Part shown: piece after piece, positions 26,996-33,896 of the stretch
Layout of the letters: every line of letters begins with the position of its first letter
How positions within the stretch are numbered: the first letter of the stretch is position 1
NCBI GenBank assembly: GCA_900472605.1
Contig: UCJD01000023.1
Coordinates: 62,001 to 126,000 of the forward strand
DNA length: 64,000 nucleotides
Reading direction: 5' to 3'
DNA from: Hyphomicrobiales bacterium
Lineage (GTDB): Bacteria > Pseudomonadota > Alphaproteobacteria > Rhizobiales > Rhizobiaceae
Translations under genes and position numbers: made by a program
Notes under the pieces: generated by a model
What the model saw: the letters and a program-made list of their open reading frames with translations, nothing else
Databases searched by the model: none
Told to the model about the DNA's origin: nothing

Positions 26996-28255
26996 TTATC
27001 CCTGATCGGCCTGGAGAAGAATTTCGATACGGCGGTTTGAGGCGTCGAACGGATCGGCGGCGTCCTTGAGCTTGCGGTCAGCAAAGCCGGAGACCTGCGA
27101 GACACGCTTCTCGTCGAGCCCGCCGCGCACCATCATGTAATAGGCGGCCTGGGCGCGATCCATCGAAAGACGCCAGTTCTCGTTCTCGCCCTTGTACTGG
27201 CGACCGTCGGTATGCCCGCGGATGGCCACGACGCCATTCTTCTCCTTCAGCACCTCGCCGATCTTCTGCATCGCAAGAACCATCTCCTTGCGCGGCACGG
27301 CGGAACCGACGTTGAACATGGAATCGTCGCTTTGGTCGGAGATGCTGACCAAGAGGCCACCTTCGGCCGGGGTCACCGTCAGGCCCTCGGCGAGCTTGCC
27401 CGCGATACCACCGATCTGCTGGGCGATCTGTTGCTGAAGATCCTTGGCCTCCTGCTGCTGCTCGACGGCCTTTTGCGCGGCGGTCTGCGTGTCAGGCGCT
27501 ATGCCATCCTTGTCGGCAGTCTTGTCCTTCGTCTTGTCGCTGGTCTTGTCCGCCGTTTCGGGGTGCTCAGCGTCAGCCGGCTTGGCCTGCGCCTCCTCAG
27601 CCTTCGCATCCTCGGCCTTGGCGAGTTCGATCGCCTGCTTGGCCGGATCGTCGGCTTGCGTCGTGTCGGCGCGCGTCACCTCGATCTGCTTCGTCCAGAA
27701 ATCCGGATCGAACGGATCGCGATAGGCTTCGCCGCCATCGGCGCCGGTCGCGGGGCCGGAATCGGCCGCACCGCCCTCGCCCTTGGCGCTGACGTTCGCC
27801 TGCTGGCCAACCTCCTGGGCGATTTCGGCCAGAACGGAGTAGGGATTTTCGAAGAAATCCGCTTCGGAGTAGTTCTTCTGGTCGCCTGATGTCGAGGTCT
27901 GATCCTCACCGGTCGCGGCGGCCGCGCCCTGGTTCGGTTGGTCCTCTTTTTCCTTCGACTTGTCGGCCTTCTCCTGCCCGTCGGCCTGATCGACCGGCTT
28001 CTTCAAGCCCTTCTCGGTCGGCTTTTCATCCGAGAGCTTGATCGGGTTGAAGTAGGTGGCGACGGAGGCCTTGGTCTCCTCGTTGGCGGCATTGACCAGC
28101 CACATGACGAGGAAGAACGCCATCAGTGCGGTCATGAAGTCGGCATAGGCGATTTTCCAGGCGCCACCATGGGCGCCATCGTGATCGCCACCACCATGTC
28201 GCTTGATGATGATGACCTCGTTCTTGCCGTGATGATGATTTTCGCTGTCGCTCAT
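26996..28255 (-). CDS. motB: Stator protein MotB with long periplasmic linker
   Basis: A 419-aa stator subunit. A His/Gly/Lys-rich cytoplasmic N-terminus (HHHGKNEVIIIKRHGGG) precedes the single membrane helix AWKIAYADFMTALMAFFLVMWLV, in which the Asp of YADFMTA is the proton-carrying residue. A charged, disordered insert of about 200 residues follows, and then the OmpA-like peptidoglycan-binding domain (VVAIRGHTDGRQYKGENENWRLSMDRAQAAYYMMVRGGLDEKRVSQVSGFADRKL). E. coli MotB has 308 aa; the extra length lies in the linker, where rhizobial MotB binds MotC. It overlaps the upstream FliH-like gene by 4 nt. The partner MotA is about 17 kb away. Confidence 0.95.
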   Translation of the reverse strand: MSDSENHHHGKNEVIIIKRHGGGDHDGAHGGAWKIAYADFMTALMAFFLVMWLVNAANEETKASVATYFNPIKLSDEKPTEKGLKKPVDQADGQEKADKSKEKEDQPNQGAAAATGEDQTSTSGDQKNYSEADFFENPYSVLAEIAQEVGQQANVSAKGEGGAADSGPATGADGGEAYRDPFDPDFWTKQIEVTRADTTQADDPAKQAIELAKAEDAKAEEAQAKPADAEHPETADKTSDKTKDKTADKDGIAPDTQTAAQKAVEQQQEAKDLQQQIAQQIGGIAGKLAEGLTVTPAEGGLLVSISDQSDDSMFNVGSAVPRKEMVLAMQKIGEVLKEKNGVVAIRGHTDGRQYKGENENWRLSMDRAQAAYYMMVRGGLDEKRVSQVSGFADRKLKDAADPFDASNRRIEILLQADQG

Positions 28256-28884
28256 TCCAGAACTTTCTTGACGCTCGCCGCCCAGGCAGACATGCGGGTT
28301 ACGAGTACCGAGTCATCAAACTCGGCGATCAGGTCGATATCGTCGTTTTCATGGTGGCGCAGCAGCTCCGCCTTCTCGCCGAGTTCTTTCTTCAAGATAT
28401 TGAAAAGCGCTTCCGGGCCTTTGACGGTGATCGTCCCGGCTTCTCCTTCCAGAACGGCATCGCGAAGTTGCGCGGCCAGTTCGATGGCAGCTTTTTCGGC
28501 CAAAGCTTCCGTCAGGACGGGAGCCAGCGTGCGGGCGACGGTTGCGCTGACGAGATCGGCAACCTCGGCAGAGATCGCCTTGATCCGCGAAGCGACCAAC
28601 TCGGCGATCTCGGTCTCGTACCTGCTGCGCAGCTCTTCGATCTCGCGCTGGTGAACGAGCGCAACAGTTTGCGCCTCGGCCTCGAATTTCTCCGTGAGCT
28701 CGGCCGTCGCCTTGGCCTCGCCAAGCGCGTTGGCGTCGCGGCGCTCCGCCTCGATGTCGACCTCCGGTTCGGAAGCGATGTCGTTGAAACCGCCGAAATC
28801 GTCGGAAAACGGTGTTTCAACCGGCGACGGGGCGACGACGGCGGGTTCGCCGAAGTCTTTCAAACGAGATAGCAGCGCGCTCAC
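28252..28884 (-). CDS. Coiled-coil protein, candidate FliH (export ATPase regulator)
   Basis: A 210-aa soluble acidic protein with a GTG start and GAGG 8 nt upstream. An acidic N-terminal tail (FSDDFGGFNDIASEPEVDIEAERRDANALGEAKA) leads into a long coiled coil (TAELTEKFEAEAQTVALVHQREIEELRSRYETEIAELVASRIKAISAEVADLVSATVARTLAPVLTEAL), then a compact domain (ITVKGPEALFNILKKELGEKAELLRHHENDDIDLIAEFDDSVLVTRMSAWAASVKKVL). This order matches FliH / V-ATPase E subunit architecture, including the I-x-V-x-x-P-x-x-x-x-x-x-x-L core. No other FliH is recognised here. It is coupled to motB by a 4-nt overlap. The function is an inference. Confidence 0.55.
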   Translation of the reverse strand: MSALLSRLKDFGEPAVVAPSPVETPFSDDFGGFNDIASEPEVDIEAERRDANALGEAKATAELTEKFEAEAQTVALVHQREIEELRSRYETEIAELVASRIKAISAEVADLVSATVARTLAPVLTEALAEKAAIELAAQLRDAVLEGEAGTITVKGPEALFNILKKELGEKAELLRHHENDDIDLIAEFDDSVLVTRMSAWAASVKKVLE

Positions 28885-29044
28885 TCAACCCACCTCGTAT
28901 CAGCAGAAGCCTGCGACATGCCGCGCCTCACATTGCACCAAACAAATCTTTCGCGCGGTTTTTCACCACGCCTGTTGTCTCTGACCCTAGGAGGCCAAAC
29001 TTGTGCGAAGATGAAGGGCGCCGGCGCGCAACCGTGATCCGCGA

Positions 29045-30010
29045 TCACTGCAGCAGAACGAGAACCTTGCTGGCAACGGTGTTGAGAATGGAAACCGCCT
29101 GCACGCCCATCTTCTGCTGCGTCTCCAGCGCCTTCTGGCGCACGGACGCCTCATCCATATCCGTATCGACAAGCGCCCCGACATTCTTCTCGATGATGTC
29201 GGCCATGTTGGCGGTGTAGTCGATGCGGTCGTTGATGCGGGCGCTCATGGTGCCAAGGCCCGCCGCTGTCGTGGTCAGCGTCGACAGAAGCTTGTCGACA
29301 ACAGACATCATGTCATCGACCTGCTCGGTCGTGGTGTTGTTGTCGAGCTTGATCTCGTCGCCGTCGGCGCCGGTAACCGATCCGGCATTGAGCAGATAAT
29401 AGTTGCGCGGCGCGGTCGAACCGGTGTCGTTCAAGGTGCTGGCGTCAACGGTCTTGGTCAGCAGGCCGCGATTGGCGTTGTTGGTATCGATCATGACGGT
29501 CTGGTCGGCCGGGAAGGTGATGTTCTGCGGCTGATATTCGCCCGTGGGAGCACGGGTGAAGCCGCCGATGACCGAACGCGAGGTGGTCAGCGTCGGGTCC
29601 TGGTTGAACAGCCAGTTTTCGCCGGCGATGCTTGTCGCCTGGACCGTCGTCTGCATCTGCTGCTTGAGCTGCTCAAGCGTGGTGTTGAGCTTTTCCTTGT
29701 CGACGCCGTCTTCCTTGGCGCTCACGAGCGTCGCACGGATGCTGGTCAGCTGATCGATGAGGCTGTCCATCGCAGTATAGGCGGTATCGACCTTCGAGGC
29801 GCCGACACCGAGCGCATCGTGGATGTTGGTCATGGAGCTGCCGTCGGAGCGCAGAACGCTCGCAAAGGACCAATAGGTCGCGTCATCCGCCGCCGTTTCC
29901 ACGCGCATGCCCGATGATACCTGCTGCTGGGTCGTCGCTGCTTCCTTGTTGATGATCCGCAATGCGGCGAGAGCGTTTACCTGTGCGGAGCTGGTGATTC
30001 GATAGGTCAT
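29045..30010 (-). CDS. flaD: Flagellin, divergent paralogue
   Basis: A 321-aa flagellin with N-terminus YRITSSAQVNALAALRIINKEAATTQQQVSSGMRVETAADDATYWSFASVLRSD and C-terminus NVGALVDTDMDEASVRQKALETQQKMGVQAVSILNTVASKVLVLLQ. It is clearly less like FlaA/FlaB than those are to each other: the helix motif before the end reads QTQQKMGVQAVSI rather than QTQQQLA.QSLSI. It is probably a minor filament component. The order flaA-flaB-third-fourth differs in naming between species (flaC and flaD are swapped in S. meliloti), so the letter is provisional. It has its own promoter box 57 nt upstream. Confidence 0.88.
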   Translation of the reverse strand: MTYRITSSAQVNALAALRIINKEAATTQQQVSSGMRVETAADDATYWSFASVLRSDGSSMTNIHDALGVGASKVDTAYTAMDSLIDQLTSIRATLVSAKEDGVDKEKLNTTLEQLKQQMQTTVQATSIAGENWLFNQDPTLTTSRSVIGGFTRAPTGEYQPQNITFPADQTVMIDTNNANRGLLTKTVDASTLNDTGSTAPRNYYLLNAGSVTGADGDEIKLDNNTTTEQVDDMMSVVDKLLSTLTTTAAGLGTMSARINDRIDYTANMADIIEKNVGALVDTDMDEASVRQKALETQQKMGVQAVSILNTVASKVLVLLQ

Positions 30011-30049
30011 TTTGGAGCTCTATGGTAGAGGAGAGGGTAGACCGGACCG

Positions 30050-30077
30050 CCGGCAGCGACAGGTGTGGCTTCATGCC
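30050..30077 (-). promoter_or_regulatory. Flagellin-type promoter box upstream of flaD
   Basis: On the minus strand, GGCATGAAGCC (30077-30067) is followed after 13 nt by CCGG (30053-30050). It is the same pair of elements found before flaA, flaB, flaC and icpA. Confidence 0.6.
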
Positions 30078-30209
30078 GCCAGCCGGATTCTTCCGATCGG
30101 CTCGTCGCTAAACAAATCAATTCTTAAGAGAAGTTAACCAAGGCCTACAGCCAGCGCAAGTAGCCGACAAACGGTCTCGCAAGCCTCGCGCAACCTTGAT
30201 TCTCTTTTC

Positions 30210-30248
30210 AAAAACAAAGAGAAAGCCGTGTCCTGCGAGACGGCTTTC
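30210..30248 (-). terminator. Terminator of flaC
   Basis: A 9-bp stem GAAAGCCGT / ACGGCTTTC with a 10-nt loop lies about 50 nt past the flaC stop, followed in the transcript by the T-rich tract TCTCTTTGTTTTTG. Confidence 0.7.
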
Positions 30249-30297
30249 ACAGCTTCGGCGATTGTCTTGGTGGCGTTTGCGACGCCGATGAACCAGG

Positions 30298-31206
30298 TTA
30301 GTTCTGGAACAGCGTGAGGACGTTCTGGGCGCTCGAATTGGCGATCGACAGCGACTGGATGGCCAGCTGCTGCTGGGTCTGGAGCGCGGTCAGCTTGCTC
30401 GATTCCTCCTCCATGTCAGCATCGACGAGACGGCCGACGCCGGAGTCGATCGAGTCGCTGAGGTTGGAGACGAAGCTGTCCTGGAGGTCGATGCGGGTCG
30501 AAATCGAACCCAGCTGCGACGCGGCCTTTGTGAGTGCGCTGAGGCCGGTTTCCACATTGCCGAGCGTGGTGTTCAGGTCGGTCACGCTGAGCTGCGAGAT
30601 GTCCATGTTGTAGATGGAGCCGTAGGTACCGTATTCAGAGCCGATGACGCCGGTGGTGGTGTCGATCTCGCCGGTCGCCTGCATGCCGAACAGGACGTTG
30701 CCGTCAGCATTGTCATCGAGGGTGTAGTCGGTCGTCTGGACAGAGACCTCGCCATTGGCGCCGCGAACGAAGGAGGAGACGACGCTCTTCGTGCCGCTGC
30801 CGGCGACCCAGTTCTCGCCCGAAAACGATGCCGATTGTGCGACGCTGAGGAGCTGCTGCTGGAGCTGCCCGATCTCGTCCTGGATCTTGGTCTTGTCGAC
30901 GCCGTTTTCGGTGGCGGCGACAACCTTCGCCTTGATTTCGCTGACGATGTTGATGGCGTTGTCCATAGCGGCGTAGGCGGTGTCGACCTTCGCGGCACCA
31001 AGCCCGAGCGCGTCGGAGACGGCCGACAGAGCCTTGTTGTCGGAACGCATCGTCGTCGCGATCGACCAATAGGCCGCGTTGTCCTTTGCCTCGGCAACGC
31101 GATACCCCGAAGACACATTGCCCTGTGTCGTCTCGAGATTGGTATTGATGCCGCGGAGGGTCTGAAGCGCGGCCATGGCCGCAACGTTGGTCAAAATGCT
31201 TGTCAT
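30298..31206 (-). CDS. flaC: Flagellin, third gene of the cluster
   Basis: A 302-aa flagellin starting MTSILTNVAAMAALQTLRGINTNLETTQGNVSSGYRVAEAKDNAAYWSIATTMRSDNKAL and ending ESSKLTALQTQQQLAIQSLSIANSSAQNVLTLFQN. ATG 31206 is used because the mature family N-terminus is MTSI; a longer frame to 31248 has no support. The central variable region is short, as in FlaA and FlaB. It has its own promoter box 71 nt upstream and its own terminator. The letter is provisional, because naming of the third and fourth flagellin differs between rhizobia. Confidence 0.92.
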   Translation of the reverse strand: MTSILTNVAAMAALQTLRGINTNLETTQGNVSSGYRVAEAKDNAAYWSIATTMRSDNKALSAVSDALGLGAAKVDTAYAAMDNAINIVSEIKAKVVAATENGVDKTKIQDEIGQLQQQLLSVAQSASFSGENWVAGSGTKSVVSSFVRGANGEVSVQTTDYTLDDNADGNVLFGMQATGEIDTTTGVIGSEYGTYGSIYNMDISQLSVTDLNTTLGNVETGLSALTKAASQLGSISTRIDLQDSFVSNLSDSIDSGVGRLVDADMEEESSKLTALQTQQQLAIQSLSIANSSAQNVLTLFQN

Positions 31207-31242
31207 GAAAAGAGCGCCCCTTGTTGGCAAACTTTGAAAAAG

Positions 31243-31287
31243 GGACATCCCGGTCTACCGCCGGGAACGGTTCATCAGCCTCATGCC
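31243..31287 (-). promoter_or_regulatory. Promoter box and conserved leader element of flaC
   Basis: Minus strand: GGCATGAGGCT (31287-31277), 12-nt spacer, CCGG (31264-31261), then the leader element CCGGGATGTCC (31253-31243) 37 nt before the ATG. Box-to-start distance is 71 nt, against 70 nt for flaB. Confidence 0.65.
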
Positions 31288-31373
31288 TGCTAACCGCTTC
31301 TTAAGCTTGGTTAACATACCGTTTAATGATCGCCACAAGACATGAGTTTGGTTAACAAAAAGTTAACGACGAC

Positions 31374-31401
31374 AAAAAAGCCGCGCTCGGGAGAGCGCGG
31401 C
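31374..31401 (-). terminator. Terminator of flaB
   Basis: A 9-bp GC-rich perfect stem (GCCGCGCTC / GAGCGCGGC) with a 4-nt loop, followed in the minus-strand transcript by six T, lies 65 nt past the flaB stop. A smaller hairpin CCGCCG-AAG-CGGCGG (31415-31429) precedes it. Confidence 0.92.
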
Positions 31402-31466
31402 CTTCGAAAACCATCCGCCGAAGCGGCGGCGTATCCTTATGCGGGCGCCCGGAGGCGCCGGCGATC

Positions 31467-32351
31467 TTAGCGGAACAGCGAGAGGATGTTCTGCGAAGAG
31501 GAGTTGGCGATCGACAGCGACTGGACAGCGAGCTGCTGCTGGGTCTGGAGCGCCGAAAGCTTGCTGGATTCTTCTTCCATGTCGGCATCGACGAGGCGGC
31601 CAACGCCGGAGTCGATCGAGTCGCTGAGCTTGGAGACGAAGTCGCTCTGCAGATCGATACCCTTCTGCAGCGAGCCGAGCTTGGAGCCGAGCGAAGTCAT
31701 GCTCTTCAGAGCATCTTCGGTATCGGTGATCAGCTGGTCGATGGTGCCCTTGGTGTCGCCCGCGGTGATCGAGAATTCGGCGATCGAGCCGGCAGGGGAC
31801 GAGCCCGTGCGATCAAGAATGCCCGTCTGGCCGTCACTAAAGAGAAGATCGTCGGCCTGCGCGGAGTAGCCGGAGGTGCTGACGCTTACGCCGCCCGCGG
31901 TGCGGATGAAGGACGAAACGACAGACATCGTCTTGTTTTCGGCGTTGGAAACCCAGTTCTCGCCGTTGAACGAAGCCGAAGCGGAGATGCTCTTCAGCTG
32001 CTGCTGCAGCTGCTTGATTTCGTCGTTGATCTTGGCCTTGTCAACGCCGTCTTCCGTCGCGGCGACGAGCTTGGCCTTGATTTCGGACACGACATCGATC
32101 GAGCTCTGAACGGCAGTGTAAGCCGTATCGACCTTGGCAGCGCCCATGCCCAATGCGTCGGAAACGGCCGAGAGGGCGCCGTTGTCGGACTTCATGGTCG
32201 TTGCGATCGACCAGTAAGCAGCATTGTCAGCTGCCTTGCCGACGCGGAGACCAGACGACACAGCGCTCTGGGTGTCCGAGAGGTTGTTGTTCACGCTACG
32301 CAGCGTCTGAAGAGCTGCCATTGCGGAATTGTTCGTGAGAATGCTGGTCAT
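31467..32351 (-). CDS. flaB: Flagellin FlaB
   Basis: A 294-aa flagellin: MTSILTNNSAMAALQTLRSVNNNLSDTQSAVSSGLRVGKAADNAAYWSIATTMKSDNGAL at the start and GVGRLVDADMEEESSKLSALQTQQQLAVQSLSIANSSSQNILSLFR at the end. It is very close to FlaA in both conserved halves and differs mainly in a short middle (about residues 160-205), where FlaA has about two extra residues. GGGG lies about 9 nt before the ATG. It is transcribed on its own, bracketed by a box at 32406-32431 and a terminator at 31374-31401. Confidence 0.94.
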   Translation of the reverse strand: MTSILTNNSAMAALQTLRSVNNNLSDTQSAVSSGLRVGKAADNAAYWSIATTMKSDNGALSAVSDALGMGAAKVDTAYTAVQSSIDVVSEIKAKLVAATEDGVDKAKINDEIKQLQQQLKSISASASFNGENWVSNAENKTMSVVSSFIRTAGGVSVSTSGYSAQADDLLFSDGQTGILDRTGSSPAGSIAEFSITAGDTKGTIDQLITDTEDALKSMTSLGSKLGSLQKGIDLQSDFVSKLSDSIDSGVGRLVDADMEEESSKLSALQTQQQLAVQSLSIANSSSQNILSLFR

Positions 32352-32387
32352 TTAAAAAGCCCCTTTTCGGCAATTTTTCGTACGAAG

Positions 32388-32431
32388 GGACATTCCGGAC
32401 TATTACCGGAAACGGCGGTCAGCGTCATGCC
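32388..32431 (-). promoter_or_regulatory. Promoter box and conserved leader element of flaB
   Basis: Minus strand: GGCATGACGCT (32431-32421), 11-nt spacer, CCGG (32409-32406), then the leader element CCGGAATGTCC (32398-32388), which ends 37 nt before the ATG. The CCGGTAATAG context of the downstream half recalls a sigma28-type -10, although no fliA gene is present here. Confidence 0.65.
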
Positions 32432-32565
32432 TGTTGACCGTGCATGTGCTGATCAACTCACCGTTTCGATGAGCCCATATGACCGCAACATGGTTAAGAA
32501 ACACTAAATCCGTCGGGACGAATTTTAAGAAATACCCGAGACTTAGCGGGAACCAGGGGCGGAAT

Positions 32566-32595
32566 AAAAAATGCGGCCGGGAAAACCCGGCCGCA
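32566..32595 (-). terminator. Terminator of flaA
   Basis: A perfect 10-bp stem TGCGGCCGGG / CCCGGCCGCA with a 4-nt loop, followed in the transcript by six T, lies 30 nt past the flaA stop. It is among the strongest terminators in the window. Confidence 0.94.
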
Positions 32596-32625
32596 CCGAT
32601 TTCAGATTTCTTGCGGCTACCGCTA

Positions 32626-33516
32626 TTAGCGGAAGAGCGACAGGATGTTCTGCGAAGAGGAGTTCGCGATCGATAGCGACTGGATCGCCAGCTGCTGCTG
32701 GGTCTGGAGCGCCGAAAGCTTGCTGGATTCTTCTTCCATGTCGGCATCGACGAGGCGACCAACGCCAGAGTCGATCGAGTCGCTGAGCTTGGAGACGAAG
32801 TCGCTCTGCAGATCGATACCCTTCTGCAGCGAGCCAAGCTTGGAGCCGAGCGAAGTCATGCTCTTCAGAGCAGTTTCGGTGTCGGAGATCAGGCCGTCGA
32901 TATCGCCCTTGGTGTTGCTCGTGCTGATCGAGAACGTGGAGAGCGAACCCGTGACGTTGCTTGCCGTAACGTCGGTGTCCAGGATGCCAGCGCCGCCAGC
33001 GTAAAGCAGATCGCCTGCCGTGGAGGTGTAGCCAGCCGTCGAGACGCTGACGCCGCCGCCGGTGCGGATGAAGGACGAAACGACCGACATGGTCTTACCA
33101 GCGCCCGAGCTGGAAACCCAGTTTTCGCCGTTGAACGAAGCCGAAGCAGAGATGCTCGTCAGCTGCTGCTGGAGCTGCTTGATTTCGTCGTTGATCTTGC
33201 CCTTGTCGACGCCGTCTTCCGTTGCGGCGACGAGCTTGGCCTTGATCTCGGATACGACGTCGATCGAGCTCTGAACGGCAGTGTAAGCCGTGTCGATCTT
33301 GGCAGCGCCCATGCCGAGTGCGTCGGAAACGGCCGAAAGAGCGCCGTTGTCAGACTTCATGGTCGTTGCGATCGACCAGTAAGCAGCGTTGTCAGAAGCC
33401 TTGCCAACACGAAGACCGGACGACACAGCGCTCTGCGTGGACGAAAGGTTGTTGTTGACGTTACGCAGCGTCTGAAGAGCTGCCATCGCGGAGTTGTTGG
33501 TGTTAATGCTTGTCAT
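32626..33516 (-). CDS. flaA: Flagellin FlaA, probable main filament subunit
   Basis: A 296-aa flagellin: MTSINTNNSAMAALQTLRNVNNNLSSTQSAVSSGLRVGKASDNAAYWSIATTMKSDNGAL ... EESSKLSALQTQQQLAIQSLSIANSSSQNILSLFR. ATG 33516 is used, because flagellins begin MTSI; a frame to 33543 exists but adds an atypical extension. FlaA is the indispensable flagellin in S. meliloti and R. leguminosarum; the same is inferred here. The middle holds many Ser and Thr residues (TSTAGDLLYAGGAGILDTDVTASNVTGS), which could accept O-glycans. It is divergent from a GT41 glycosyltransferase gene. Confidence 0.95.
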   Translation of the reverse strand: MTSINTNNSAMAALQTLRNVNNNLSSTQSAVSSGLRVGKASDNAAYWSIATTMKSDNGALSAVSDALGMGAAKIDTAYTAVQSSIDVVSEIKAKLVAATEDGVDKGKINDEIKQLQQQLTSISASASFNGENWVSSSGAGKTMSVVSSFIRTGGGVSVSTAGYTSTAGDLLYAGGAGILDTDVTASNVTGSLSTFSISTSNTKGDIDGLISDTETALKSMTSLGSKLGSLQKGIDLQSDFVSKLSDSIDSGVGRLVDADMEEESSKLSALQTQQQLAIQSLSIANSSSQNILSLFR

Positions 33517-33896
33517 GGATCCGTCCCCGAAATTCGATACCAATGGAGGACATTACCGGACTTATGTACCGGCAATGACGGTTCGGCTTCATGCCACTTG
33601 GTCATTCTGCATTGGGACCAAACCCGTCATGTCGAGGATGACTTTCGCAGCAAAACCTTGCGGACTAATTAATGGCTCTCCACCGTTTCCCAAACGAATC
33701 CAAATGGTTAACTAGTCGTTAAAGGACCACTTAAACAGGCGACCTTCATTTTCAACCCTGGTCGAGACGCCTGCCGCTTCCTGCCTCAGGCAAGGTTCAC
33801 GTGTCATTCTGCGCCATAATGGCCTCATTGGGTCCGTGGCGAACCGGCCGGCGGAACCCGCTGCGAGCCGTGTAAAGAACTGAACGAGGTTTGACT
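33517..33896. promoter_or_regulatory. Divergent intergenic region flaA / GT41 gene
   Basis: These 380 nt contain no supported gene. On the minus strand the flaA box GGCATGAAGCC (33595-33585) is followed after 12 nt by CCGG (33572-33569), then the leader element CCGGTAATGTCC (33559-33548), 32 nt before the flaA ATG. On the plus strand no copy of this box is seen, so the GT41 gene may be controlled differently. A GAGG at 33886-33889 is the likely ribosome site for the GT41 gene. Confidence 0.7.

Noticed and set aside
29045..33516. Flagellin repeats as a mobile element or phage duplication
   Set aside because: Each copy is a full gene with own promoter box, and the three upstream copies have their own terminators; no transposase, terminal repeats or target duplications are seen.
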